Assembly (NCBI GenBank): GCA_946892665.1
Contig: CAMPOT010000001.1
Location: forward strand, 1,116,001-1,180,000
Direction of reading: 5' to 3'
Source: Chryseobacterium sp. Marseille-Q5410
GTDB taxonomy: Bacteria; Bacteroidota; Bacteroidia; Flavobacteriales; Weeksellaceae
DNA length: 64,000 nt
The notes below the pieces were generated by a model. That model made no database searches. It worked only from the letters and a program-made list of their open reading frames with translations, and was not told the origin of the DNA. The position numbers and the translations under genes are program-made. Shown one piece after another: positions 1-8,803 of this stretch. Each line of letters starts with the position of its first letter. The first letter of the stretch is position 1.

Positions 1-588
1 CCCGATGCCGGGGAAATTCTGTTGGATGAGGTGAATTTGAACGAGTATGAAAATACTTTTTTGCGCGATGATATTGGTTTGGTTTTGCAAAAAAATCATA
101 TTTACCAGGGAAGTATTGAAGACAATATCCGGTATGGAGATATGAACGCGACTTTCGAAGAAATAGAAATTGCTGCAAAAAAAGCTTATCTTCATGATCA
201 AATTCTCGATCTTCCGGAAAAATATCAGCACGATGCGACGCAACTTTCCGGTGGACAACAGCAAAGAATCGCCATCGCCAGATTATTTCTGAAAAATCCG
301 CCCATTATTTTCTTGGATGAACCCACAGCAAGTCTCGATGCGATTGCTACAGAACAAATTAAAAACTCACTCGATGCCATTAAAAAAGGTAGGACAGTGG
401 TGATTATTTCGCATTCGCTTTCTCAGATTTTAGATTCGGATCGGATTTACGTGATGAAAAAAGGCGAAGTAGTAGAAAGCGGAACCCACGATGAATTAAT
501 CAGTTTTAATGGTACGTACCGCGAAATTTTCGATGCTTCCGCTAGAAGTTTAAACCTTGATAAATTGGTAAGTTCTTACCGCAGTTAA
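1..588 (+). CDS. ABC transporter, ATP-binding end (5' partial)
   Basis: The reading frame is open from base 1, so this is the C-terminal part of a longer protein. It shows the second half of an ABC nucleotide-binding domain: a Q-loop region, the signature LSGGQQQRIAIARL, Walker B IIFLDEPTASLD and an H-loop histidine in VVIISHSLSQ. The Walker A lies upstream of the window. The sequence before the Q-loop (PDAGEILLDEVNLNEY) is typical of exporters that carry membrane and ATPase domains in one chain, so a fused exporter is likely, but this cannot be confirmed here. The substrate is unknown. A TTG at 22 is an internal codon, not the start. Confidence 0.9.
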   Translation, partial: PDAGEILLDEVNLNEYENTFLRDDIGLVLQKNHIYQGSIEDNIRYGDMNATFEEIEIAAKKAYLHDQILDLPEKYQHDATQLSGGQQQRIAIARLFLKNPPIIFLDEPTASLDAIATEQIKNSLDAIKKGRTVVIISHSLSQILDSDRIYVMKKGEVVESGTHDELISFNGTYREIFDASARSLNLDKLVSSYRS

Positions 589-620
589 AATTAATTATAA
601 TTTTCTAGTACCATTTATTT

Positions 621-1196
621 ATGAAAAAAATATTTCTCGTTGCAGTTTCAACTTTTGCAATCGTTTCTTGTAATAAAATTGAAGAAACCGTAAACCAAAC
701 GGTGACCATTGCAAAAGAAAAAGCACAACAAAAAGCCAACGAAACCATTCAAGAAACTGTCAACGCACAGCTAAACAAATTAGTGAATGCCCAAACTGTA
801 GAGTTTGATAGCGTGTTTCCGAATCAACAAAATTTGGCTTTGGAACAAGTGAAGGGGCGAAAATTATCGTTTCCAAACGGCTCTCCTTTTTATGTTTTTA
901 AATATAAAACCGCCGAAAAAGAGGCTTTACTAAAATCTTTGGTTGAACAAGCAACTACCGATGAATCGAAGTCGGAAAAGCAATTTCGGAAAGTTGATGG
1001 AGCATCCATTCTTGAGAAAATAAGTTTTTTCGAGAAATTTCTACCTGCAAACACCGTGGACATCAGTTTTTTGGACGATGTGAAAAATGACAAAAACATT
1101 GAATTTTACAAAATAACACGCTTTCCCAATGCAAGCACAGTGATTTATAATCCGAAAACGCAGATGGTTTATCAGTTTGTAGAAGTGAAAAAATAA
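621..1196 (+). CDS. Predicted lipoprotein, unknown function
   Basis: A 191-residue protein with a lipoprotein signal: a Lys-rich start, a short hydrophobic stretch and a lipobox ending VSC at about residue 17. The next 40 residues are rich in Gln, Glu, Lys and Ala and look helical. The rest is a small mixed domain that I do not recognise. It lies 32 bases after the ABC gene and 7 bases before the HD hydrolase gene, so the three may be co-transcribed. Expected location is the periplasmic or outer-membrane face. No function can be assigned. Confidence 0.75.
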   Translation: MKKIFLVAVSTFAIVSCNKIEETVNQTVTIAKEKAQQKANETIQETVNAQLNKLVNAQTVEFDSVFPNQQNLALEQVKGRKLSFPNGSPFYVFKYKTAEKEALLKSLVEQATTDESKSEKQFRKVDGASILEKISFFEKFLPANTVDISFLDDVKNDKNIEFYKITRFPNASTVIYNPKTQMVYQFVEVKK

Positions 1197-1203
1197 TAAA
1201 AAA

Positions 1204-1851
1204 ATGACGGAAATTATTCAGAAAACCATCGCATTTGTGAAAGAAAAATTGGAAGGTGCAGAAGCTGGTCACGATTGGTTTCACATTGAAAGAGTGTGGA
1301 AACTTTCCCTGAAAATAGCAGAAACAGAAGGTGGAAATAGGGAAGTAGTGGAACTTGCGGCATTGTTGCATGACATTGCTGATCCGAAATTTCATAATGG
1401 TGATGAAACTTTAGCATTGGAAATTTCCGAGGAATGGATGAACTCGCTGAATGTTTCGCAAGAGGTCGTGGAGCAAGTTTTATGGATCATTAAAAATATC
1501 TCTTTTAAAAACCGTGGCGAAAGTCCCGAAAATCCACCGATTGAGTTGCAGATTGTACAAGATGCTGATCGCCTCGATGCAATAGGAGCGATAGGAATTG
1601 CCAGAACGTTTAATTTCGGAGGGTTCAAAAATAATTTGATGTATCATCCGGAAATTCCACCGAAACTGAATATGTCAAAGGAAGAATATAAAAAAAATCA
1701 AGGGACAACGGTTAATCATTTTTATGAAAAATTGTTGCTTTTAAAAGATTTAATGAATACTAATTCTGCAAAAGAAATCGCTACAGAAAGACATGATTTT
1801 ATGCTGCAGTTCCTCGATCAATTCTACAAAGAATGGAATCTTACTGAATGA
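1204..1851 (+). CDS. HD-domain phosphohydrolase
   Basis: A 215-residue HD-superfamily protein. Metal-binding residues are visible as H27 (in DWFHIERV), H56-D57 (in LLHDIAD) and a downstream Asp in VQDADRLDAIGA. The pattern fits the small stand-alone HD hydrolases related to YedJ/YpgQ, which act on nucleotides or similar phosphoesters. The real substrate is not known. The start is 7 bases after the lipoprotein stop, suggesting an operon. Cytoplasmic: no signal peptide is visible. Confidence 0.85.
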   Translation: MTEIIQKTIAFVKEKLEGAEAGHDWFHIERVWKLSLKIAETEGGNREVVELAALLHDIADPKFHNGDETLALEISEEWMNSLNVSQEVVEQVLWIIKNISFKNRGESPENPPIELQIVQDADRLDAIGAIGIARTFNFGGFKNNLMYHPEIPPKLNMSKEEYKKNQGTTVNHFYEKLLLLKDLMNTNSAKEIATERHDFMLQFLDQFYKEWNLTE

Positions 1852-1947
1852 TTTTCGAACATCAAACACATCTTTTGAACTGATTTTTTGCTGAAAAATC
1901 TTAGTTTTTAGGAAATATTCACTTTGTAATTTTCTTTATCTTTACCC

Positions 1948-2544
1948 ATGTTTTATTTGTTTTTTCTACTTTTTATCGCGCTGTGTTTGGGATTGGTTTT
2001 TTCCATTTTTAAAAAAGGAAGATTCCGTATTGCCGCTACCATTTTCCGAATTACAGTGGTCCTAATTTCTATAGCCGTTTTCAGTTATTATTTTGTCACA
2101 AAAAGCATCAATCAGTTTCAGAAAGATTCGCTCACGGTTCAGCTCATCAACACCTTGCCTTTTCCTTTGGATTTTTATATCGTAAAGGTGAATAATGATA
2201 AAAATGCGGCCGAAAAGTACGTTACCACAAGATCAGGTAGCATTCGAACCGATTATTACCGGATCGAATATTTGGATATGAAGAATTCCGATCAGTTTTG
2301 GGTTGCGGGTTTTATGGGAAGAAAAAATATGGTTTATTTTTCGCAACATTCTGTTCCCAATAAAAATGAAGATCAGATTATAGAGATTCGAAATTACATC
2401 AACCAAAGCCAGAAACTTTCAGAAATAGCCCAGACCCAAATTGAGGTTTTGAAGTCGGAAAACATGAAAACGGCCATTTGGATTACTTTAGATTTGCTTC
2501 TGTTGTTTCTTAATATTGTTCTTTTACTTAGACGATCAAAATAA
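1948..2544 (+). CDS. Membrane protein, unknown function
   Basis: A 198-residue protein with two hydrophobic segments at the N-terminus (about residues 1-20 and 28-50), a soluble central region of about 110 residues, and a third hydrophobic segment near the C-terminus (about 172-193) followed by basic residues. The topology suggests an inner-membrane protein with one extracytoplasmic domain. I do not recognise the family. A near-match to the phylum's promoter box (TATCTTTA, 1937-1944) ends only 3 bases before the ATG, so the transcript may have almost no leader. A bidirectional terminator follows directly. Confidence 0.7.
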   Translation: MFYLFFLLFIALCLGLVFSIFKKGRFRIAATIFRITVVLISIAVFSYYFVTKSINQFQKDSLTVQLINTLPFPLDFYIVKVNNDKNAAEKYVTTRSGSIRTDYYRIEYLDMKNSDQFWVAGFMGRKNMVYFSQHSVPNKNEDQIIEIRNYINQSQKLSEIAQTQIEVLKSENMKTAIWITLDLLLLFLNIVLLLRRSK

Positions 2545-2545
2545 A

Positions 2546-2576
2546 AAAAAATCCTGCCGAAAGACAGGATTTTTTG
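2546..2576. terminator. Bidirectional intrinsic terminator
   Basis: Stem ATCCTG (2551-2556) with CAGGAT (2565-2570), extended by flanking A and T runs, and an 8-base loop. It lies between a plus-strand gene ending at 2544 and a minus-strand gene ending at 2591, so it probably serves both. Confidence 0.8.
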
Positions 2577-2590
2577 TTGAAATTGCTTTG

Positions 2591-3787
2591 TTATTTTCCT
2601 TTTTGTTCTTTCAAAGCTTCCTTGTCTTTGTCGGAAGGATTCCAAACTTTTACTTCAGAATCTTTGTTGATTCCGGAGAGGATTTGCACGTTGATTCCGT
2701 CGCTTGCACCGAGTTTCACATTCACTTTCTTGAATTTTCCGTCGGGTTGTTTCACTTCTACAAAAGCAACGTCCTTACCATTTACTTTTTCATATTGAAT
2801 TAAAGATTCATCCAAAAGCAAAGCATTTTTCTGTGAACTCAAGATGATTTCTCCGTTGGCAGAAAATCCTGCGCGGATATATTCATTGGTTTTGTTGAAA
2901 ACATCTCCCTCAATTGGGAATTTGATGGTTCCGTTTTCATCTTTTCCTTTCGGAGCGATCATGGTTACTCTTCCAGGGAAAGTTTTGTTTTGCAAAGCTC
3001 CGATAATGATGTTCATTTCCATACCTTCTTTTAATTTACCGGCTTGTGCTTCGTCGATGGTTCCTTGGAAAATGAGGGAATTCAGGTCTGCAATGGAGCA
3101 AATTGTGGTTCCGGCGTTAAAGGAGTTTGCCTCGATAACCTGGCTTCCCACTTTCACAGGAACTTCCAGCACGGTGCCTGTTGCTTTGGAGCGGATTTGT
3201 GTAGTAGCAAGACTTGCAAGTTCAGGAGTAGCACCAGTTCTGGCAATTTGAAGATTTTTCTGTGCGGTTTGCAGCTGCTGTGTCGCGTTTTTCAATGCTT
3301 GTTGCGTAGATTGCAATTGCTGTTGAGCGGTGATGAATTCTTGCTTAGAAATAACGCCTTGGTTGTACAAACTTTGTTGCATCGCAAATTGTTTTTGCTG
3401 GTTTTGCATGTTCATTCTCGCGTTGCTGATCTGCAGATTAGCATTGTTGATTTCCTGCTGAGCGGCATTTACGTTTTGAACACTCGGAACAATTCTAATC
3501 GTTGCAACCAATTGTCCTGCAGTTACGTGATCTCCTTCATCCACCAAAATTTTATCGATAATTCCGGACATATTCGGTTTGATTTCGATTTCCTCGCGAG
3601 GAACGATGTCGCCGGTTGCCATTACTTTATCGTCCATGTTTTGCACCACTGGTTTTTTGGTAAGAAACATCTCGCTTTCCTTGCTGTTAGAGGAAACCAA
3701 ATAGCTGATTCCCGATATTAAAGCAGCAGCCAGGAGTAATCCCAGAACGATATAAATTGCTTTTTTTAAAGTGAATTTCTTTTTCAT
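2591..3787 (-). CDS. MacA/HlyD-type periplasmic adaptor of an efflux pump
   Basis: A 398-residue membrane-fusion protein. It has an N-terminal membrane anchor (about residues 8-31), a lipoyl-like half, a long Gln-rich coiled coil (about 105-185), the second lipoyl half and a beta-barrel region. Adaptors of this type link an inner-membrane ABC transporter to an outer-membrane channel. It is the last gene of a four-gene minus-strand operon with two FtsX-type permeases and an ATPase, matching a MacAB layout. No TolC-like gene is present nearby. Export substrate unknown. Confidence 0.88.
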   Translation of the reverse strand: MKKKFTLKKAIYIVLGLLLAAALISGISYLVSSNSKESEMFLTKKPVVQNMDDKVMATGDIVPREEIEIKPNMSGIIDKILVDEGDHVTAGQLVATIRIVPSVQNVNAAQQEINNANLQISNARMNMQNQQKQFAMQQSLYNQGVISKQEFITAQQQLQSTQQALKNATQQLQTAQKNLQIARTGATPELASLATTQIRSKATGTVLEVPVKVGSQVIEANSFNAGTTICSIADLNSLIFQGTIDEAQAGKLKEGMEMNIIIGALQNKTFPGRVTMIAPKGKDENGTIKFPIEGDVFNKTNEYIRAGFSANGEIILSSQKNALLLDESLIQYEKVNGKDVAFVEVKQPDGKFKKVNVKLGASDGINVQILSGINKDSEVKVWNPSDKDKEALKEQKGK

Positions 3788-3870
3788 GTGAATAGTTTAT
3801 TTCTTTTTTTAATAATTTTTAAAGGCAAATAATTTCCAATATCATTTTCGATTCTGCTTTTCTTTCTAAA

Positions 3871-5139
3871 TTATTCGCTTCGCAAAGCCTCTATTGGACG
3901 AATTCGTACGGCTCGCTGTGCGGGAATCATACCGATAATTAATCCCAAAACGACCATCACCGCCATCGCTCCGAAAACTTCACCATAATTGACAGTTGGG
4001 TTGTAGAATGGAAAAGTATCTTGATCTTTGGTTAAGAAATTAAGAATCATTAATAAGAAAATTCCCAAAACGAATCCCAGAAGTCCAGAAGCCAAGGTGA
4101 TTACAACACTTTCCAGGAGAATTTGATTTCTTACTTCCGCGGGCTTAGCTCCCAGAGCACGTCGAATTCCAATCTCTTTGGTTCTTTCTTTTACGGTGAT
4201 TAATAAGATGTTAGAAATAGCAATTACTCCGGCCAAAATCGTTAAAGTTCCCACTACGATGGTCAAAAGTTGCATCCCAGTTAAAAATCCGGTGAGTTTT
4301 TTGAATTCTTTCCCAAGATTGAAACTTCCGAAAGCGTTTGTATCTTCCGGCGAAACGTTGTATTTTTTCTTAAGGGTTGTTTTTACGCCTTCTTCTACCG
4401 TATTGAGATCCGCATCTGGTTTGCTTACGATGGCAAAGAAGCCCACTTTGTCACCATCATTATACATTTTGGTAAAGGTGGAAAGTGGTATAAATGCAGA
4501 TTGGTCATTCTCCATTCCACCACCTTTTTTCACACGGAAAACGCCAATTACATTAAAGAAAATACCTTTTACATTGACTGATTTTCCTAGCGGGTTTTCG
4601 TTCTTTTTCGCATCGAAGAAGTTTTTGTAAATCTCTTCGCCAATGACGATGACGTTCTTGTTTGCAGACACATCCGCGTCGTTGAGATATCTTCCGTAGA
4701 TTAATTTTTTCTGTGATATTTTGTTACCGATTGGGTAATCTCCCGTGAGCGTGTAAGTTGCTTTTTTTCCGTTTCTTGTGAAGCTTTCGCCCGGTGAACC
4801 GAAGTTTCCTCTTGAATTTTGCGGAGAAATATAATCGATTTGTGGTATTTTCTTGGTAAGCATTTCCATATCGCTCAAGTGCAGATCCATTTTTCTTCCT
4901 TTCGGAAAGCCATCGTAAGGAATAGTGGTGTTTTGAGCCCATAGAAAAATAGAATTGGTTGCAAACCCGGAGAATACTTTGTCAAAGCCATTTTCCATGC
5001 CTTTTGCAGCTCCCAAAAGCGCCACAAACAGGAACATTCCCCAACCCACACCAATCATGGTAAGAAAGGTACGCAGCTTATTATTCCGAAGGGAATGATA
5101 AATTTCTTGCCAAGTATCTATATTGAAAATGATGTTCAT
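3871..5139 (-). CDS. ABC transporter permease, MacB/FtsX type
   Basis: A 422-residue permease with one N-terminal transmembrane helix (about residues 20-45), a large MacB-type periplasmic domain, and three C-terminal helices in an FtsX domain. The C-terminal signature GIRRALGAKPAEVRNQIL and the ending RIRPIEALRSE are typical. It is paralogous to the gene immediately upstream (5164-6393), which ends in the same way; the two probably form a heterodimer driven by the separate ATPase at 6409-7101. The gap to the adaptor gene is 83 bases. Confidence 0.9.
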   Translation of the reverse strand: MNIIFNIDTWQEIYHSLRNNKLRTFLTMIGVGWGMFLFVALLGAAKGMENGFDKVFSGFATNSIFLWAQNTTIPYDGFPKGRKMDLHLSDMEMLTKKIPQIDYISPQNSRGNFGSPGESFTRNGKKATYTLTGDYPIGNKISQKKLIYGRYLNDADVSANKNVIVIGEEIYKNFFDAKKNENPLGKSVNVKGIFFNVIGVFRVKKGGGMENDQSAFIPLSTFTKMYNDGDKVGFFAIVSKPDADLNTVEEGVKTTLKKKYNVSPEDTNAFGSFNLGKEFKKLTGFLTGMQLLTIVVGTLTILAGVIAISNILLITVKERTKEIGIRRALGAKPAEVRNQILLESVVITLASGLLGFVLGIFLLMILNFLTKDQDTFPFYNPTVNYGEVFGAMAVMVVLGLIIGMIPAQRAVRIRPIEALRSE

Positions 5140-5163
5140 TTTGTTGATAATTTTTTGGTCTTC

Positions 5164-6393
5164 TTATTCCGATCTTAGGGCTTCAATCGGTTTAATTCGG
5201 CTCGCGCGATACGCAGGTACAAAGCCAGCAATGAGCCCGGAAATCACTAAACTGATAAATGCTGCCAGGATTAATCCCCAACCGACCGATGGATCTTTGA
5301 TGAAATATTTTTCTAAATTGTCGCCAATTAAGGCTAATGATAAAACGCCTAATCCAACTCCTACAAATCCTGAAATCACTGTGATTACCACGCTTTCCTG
5401 CATGATTAATCCTACAATACTGCTCGGTTTTGCACCGATGGCTTTTCGCACACCAATTTCTTGTGTTCTTTCTTTCACGATGTACACCATGATGTTGCTG
5501 ATTCCGATGATTCCTGCGAGTAATGTTCCCATTCCGATAAAGCCAACAATAAGGGTAATGATGAACAAAAACTGAATAGTATCGCCCATATTTTTGGCAT
5601 TATTTCTTACAATAATTCCGTTTTCGTCCTCCGGAGAGACTTTATTTTTTGCTTTGAGTTCTTTCTGAATCTGGTCACCATATTTTATGGCTTCATCAGG
5701 CGACATTTTCGAGTCGTAGGTAACGAATATGGTGCTCACCGTATCCGAACCTTTTTTCATTTGTTGCAATGTAGTGATGGGAACGGTGATCATCCGCTCG
5801 TCCCAATCTCCACCGTCGTCAGAAAAAACGCCGACCACCTTAAAAAAACTTCCGTTGATATCTAATTCTTTCCCAATTGGACTTCCGTTTTTTATCAAAT
5901 CCCGCTGCACCATTCTACCGATTACCGCTACATTTTGTTTGCGATCCATATCCATCGAATTGAGGTATCTGCCCTCGGTGAGATTTCTGTTTTCGATAAT
6001 TTTTTCTTCCGGATTGGCACCACTTATTTGATAGCTACCACTTTCTTTCCCATATTTCACCGTCATATTGGTAGAATATCTTGCAGTAGAATTTTCTAGC
6101 TTTGATGGATCAGATTCTTTTACCTGTTCATAATCATCATTTTTTAGTACGATTTGCCGGTCGGATTGTAATCCGCCATAAGCGATCGAAGTTTTCCCGG
6201 TGAAGATGGTAATCAAATTGGCAGCATCTCTTGTAAAACCTTCTGTAAAGGCATTTTTCAGCCCGGTTCCAATTCCGAAAAGTACAATGAAAATGAAAAG
6301 ACCTAGCGCGACTGTAAAGCCCGATAGAACCGTTCGCAAAATATTACTGCGAATGGATTCAAAAATTTCTCTCCAACGGTCCAGATCAAACAT
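5164..6393 (-). CDS. ABC transporter permease, MacB/FtsX type
   Basis: A 409-residue permease with the same layout as its downstream neighbour: an N-terminal helix, a MacB-like periplasmic domain with Asp/Lys-rich loops, and an FtsX domain with three helices near the C-terminus. The motif GVRKAIGAKPSSIVGLIMQE and the ending SRIKPIEALRSE match the second permease, so the pair arose by duplication. It lies 15 bases after the ATPase gene and 24 bases before the second permease, which supports one transcript and a heteromeric exporter. Confidence 0.9.
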   Translation of the reverse strand: MFDLDRWREIFESIRSNILRTVLSGFTVALGLFIFIVLFGIGTGLKNAFTEGFTRDAANLITIFTGKTSIAYGGLQSDRQIVLKNDDYEQVKESDPSKLENSTARYSTNMTVKYGKESGSYQISGANPEEKIIENRNLTEGRYLNSMDMDRKQNVAVIGRMVQRDLIKNGSPIGKELDINGSFFKVVGVFSDDGGDWDERMITVPITTLQQMKKGSDTVSTIFVTYDSKMSPDEAIKYGDQIQKELKAKNKVSPEDENGIIVRNNAKNMGDTIQFLFIITLIVGFIGMGTLLAGIIGISNIMVYIVKERTQEIGVRKAIGAKPSSIVGLIMQESVVITVISGFVGVGLGVLSLALIGDNLEKYFIKDPSVGWGLILAAFISLVISGLIAGFVPAYRASRIKPIEALRSE

Positions 6394-6408
6394 GTTTTTT
6401 ATTTAGAA

Positions 6409-7101
6409 TTAATACAATACTCTTTGGGTGATATACTCGTCACTTTCGATCAATCCGTCTTTCAGAATCACATTTCTTTTGGTTTCGGTGGCAACATCGG
6501 GTTCGTGGGTTACAATGATAATCGTTTTTCCTTCTTCGTTGATTTCCTGGAGTAGTTTCATAATATCGTAGGTCGTTTTGGAATCCAATGCACCGGTTGG
6601 TTCATCGGCAAGAATTACTTTCGGATCGGTGATTAGTGCTCTTGCGATGGCCACACGCTGTTTTTGTCCACCAGAAAGTTCGTTCGGAAGGTGGCTTGCC
6701 CATTCAGCCAGACCTACTTTTTCCAAATATTCCAATGCTTTTTGATTGCGTTCTTTTCGAGCTACATTTTGGTAATAAAGCGGAAGCGCAACATTTTCCA
6801 ACGCGGTTTTGTAACCGATCAGGTTAAACGATTGAAAGATGAATCCCAGAAACTGACTTCGGTACTCGGCTGCTTTTATTTCGGACAGATCTTCAATCGG
6901 AATTCCGTCGAGTTCATAAATTCCAGAATCTTTTTCATCCAAAATTCCAATGATGTTGAGAAGCGTAGATTTTCCGGATCCGGAACTTCCCATAATCGAT
7001 ACAAATTCGCCTTCATTAATGGTAAGGTTAATGCCTTTCAGCACGTGTAATTTGCTTTTTCCGGTGTCGTAAGATTTATGTAAGTCTTTTATTACTAACA
7101 T
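6409..7101 (-). CDS. ABC transporter ATPase, MacB/LolD type
   Basis: A 230-residue stand-alone ABC ATPase with all core motifs: Walker [17 protein letters not shown]-loop in FIFQSFNLI, signature [15 protein letters not shown], Walker [13 protein letters not shown] and an H-loop in [10 protein letters not shown]. The ADEPTGALD form is characteristic of the LolD/MacB branch that powers extraction or efflux through FtsX-type permeases. It is the first gene of the four-gene operon. No clear TAnnTTTG box was found in the 421 bases between it and the divergent nrdB gene. Confidence 0.92.
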   Translation of the reverse strand: MLVIKDLHKSYDTGKSKLHVLKGINLTINEGEFVSIMGSSGSGKSTLLNIIGILDEKDSGIYELDGIPIEDLSEIKAAEYRSQFLGFIFQSFNLIGYKTALENVALPLYYQNVARKERNQKALEYLEKVGLAEWASHLPNELSGGQKQRVAIARALITDPKVILADEPTGALDSKTTYDIMKLLQEINEEGKTIIIVTHEPDVATETKRNVILKDGLIESDEYITQRVLY

Positions 7102-7522
7102 GCATTGGTGGAATTTGGTTTAATGATAAGTATCAATAACGAATTGTTTGTTACACCAGTAGATTTCTTTTTTTTAATGTAGGTGTTTAATTTCTTTCTG
7201 CTTATTTTAAAATGGTTTATGCGTTTTGTTTAATAGTATTTAGCGAAAATAGCTTGTTTGCAGAGGTTCAAGATTTTAAAATCAGTACCAATGCGAGGTC
7301 TGTGTGATTGTGGAAAACTTTTATGGCTTACAGTCAGAGATTTAATACGAAGACCTTTCCAGATCAGCTTCCTTTTTCTATTTTTGTGATTCATATTTCC
7401 GAAATCTAAAGAAAAAATTGGGGATTATATTGCAATTTAATTACGTGAAAACCAATTAATTACAATAAATAATGCTTTTTCCACAATGATCTGAGATTTA
7501 ATTTTTTTAACACAAGTACGAT
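7102..7522. other. 421-base intergenic region between divergent genes
   Basis: AT-rich and non-coding between the divergent exporter operon and nrdB. One TAnnTTTG match on the plus strand (TATTTTTG, 7379-7386) could be an nrdB promoter with a leader of about 130 bases, but no TTG element is seen at the expected distance upstream of it. I see no riboswitch, RNA gene or convincing small gene. Confidence 0.4.
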
Positions 7523-8497
7523 ATGGGAATTTTTGATAAAAGAGTAAGCTATAAACCGTTTGAATATCCGGAGGTTCTGCAATTCGTAGAAGCCATTAAC
7601 AAATCTTTTTGGGTGCATTCTGAAGTAGATTTTACGGCAGATATACAAGATTTCCACTCTCAGTTGGAGCCGCACGAAAAAAACGCAGTGAAAAATGCAC
7701 TTCTTGCCATTGCACAAATTGAAGTCAACGTGAAAACCTTTTGGGGTAATCTTTATCAGCACCTGCCAAAACCTGAACTTAATGGTTTGGGAGCTACTTT
7801 CGCCGAATGCGAATTTCGGCATTCCGAAGCTTATTCCAGACTTTTGGAGGTTTTGGGATATAACGAAGAATTTATCAACGTAATCGAGACTCCCGCCGTG
7901 AAAGGTAGAATCGAATTTTTAGGAAATGCCCTGAAACATGCGAACTCAGCAACTCCAAAAGAGTATGTTTCTGCTCTTTTGCTGTTCAGTATTTTGGTTG
8001 AAAACGTTTCTCTTTTTTCGCAATTTGCCATCATTTTATCTTTTACAAGATTCAAAGGGTATATGAAAAACGTATCCAATATTATTGCCTGGACCTCTGT
8101 AGATGAGCAAATTCACGCCAATGCAGGGATTTATCTAATCAACAAAATCCGTGAGGAGCAGCCGGATCTTTTAACAGAAAGCGACATCGAAGATATATAT
8201 ACTTTGGTAGACGAATCTATCGAAAGAGAAGGTGATATTCTCTCCTGGATTTTCGAAATGGGAGAAATTGATAATGTCTCCAAAGAAGATCTTCTCAATT
8301 TCATGAAATATCGTGTTGATGATAGTTTAAAGAAAATCAACATGAAAACCCGATACAATATTACGCCGCAACAATACCGACCAATGGTGTGGTTTGAAGA
8401 AGAAGTTTTCGCCAATTCAATGGATGATTTCTTTGCGAAAAGACCGGTAGATTATACCAAGCACGACAAGAGTATTACGGAGAACGATTTGTTTTAA
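7523..8497 (+). CDS. nrdB: Ribonucleotide reductase small subunit (class I)
   Basis: A 324-residue radical-carrying subunit that provides the di-iron/tyrosyl-radical centre for reducing ribonucleotides to deoxyribonucleotides. Likely metal ligands are E67, E97 and H100, with radical Tyr at Y104 (spacing E-x2-H-x3-Y as in the family), then a Glu in ILVENVSLF and Glu/His in DEQIHANAG. There is no N-terminal ATP-cone. The partner nrdA lies 306 bases downstream on the same strand, separated by a structured spacer. Confidence 0.95.
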   Translation: MGIFDKRVSYKPFEYPEVLQFVEAINKSFWVHSEVDFTADIQDFHSQLEPHEKNAVKNALLAIAQIEVNVKTFWGNLYQHLPKPELNGLGATFAECEFRHSEAYSRLLEVLGYNEEFINVIETPAVKGRIEFLGNALKHANSATPKEYVSALLLFSILVENVSLFSQFAIILSFTRFKGYMKNVSNIIAWTSVDEQIHANAGIYLINKIREEQPDLLTESDIEDIYTLVDESIEREGDILSWIFEMGEIDNVSKEDLLNFMKYRVDDSLKKINMKTRYNITPQQYRPMVWFEEEVFANSMDDFFAKRPVDYTKHDKSITENDLF

Positions 8498-8803
8498 AGG
8501 AGTGGCGCGAGCGAAGCGAGCGCCAATTAGAGAAATTAATATCAGGAGGAACAGGCTTTAGCCCGTTTATAAAAAATAATTTATAATCGGCTTTCGCCAA
8601 AACCTGGTTCCGGCTCAAAAGAAAAAAGACAGAACTTTCTAGCCCCGATTGCAGCGGCATCCTTTTGTGGAACGCAGTGAAGCAAAAGATACAGCGGAAA
8701 GCGGGCTGGTTTTCTGAGAATGAGAAAATCCGGTTGCTCCTAAAAAAATATAAAAATAACAATGCAGAAAGCTTAAAGCCAACTGTAAAAAAGCATACAA
8801 TAC
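8498..8803. repeat. Palindrome-rich intergenic element between nrdB and nrdA
   Basis: This spacer has no gene but several inverted repeats. TGGCGC (8503-8508) pairs with GCGCCA (8520-8525). A longer imperfect hairpin spans about 8643-8708: a 5' arm containing CCCGATTGCAGCGGCATCC and the following CTTTTG faces a 3' arm running from CAAAAG to GCGGAAAGCGGGC. The composition differs from nearby coding sequence. It resembles the dispersed intergenic repeats seen in flavobacteria, but copy number elsewhere cannot be checked here. Confidence 0.5.

Noticed and set aside
7102-7522. A riboswitch or leader RNA before nrdB
   Set aside because: No conserved-looking stems of a cobalamin or other riboswitch class were found; only one promoter-like box is seen.
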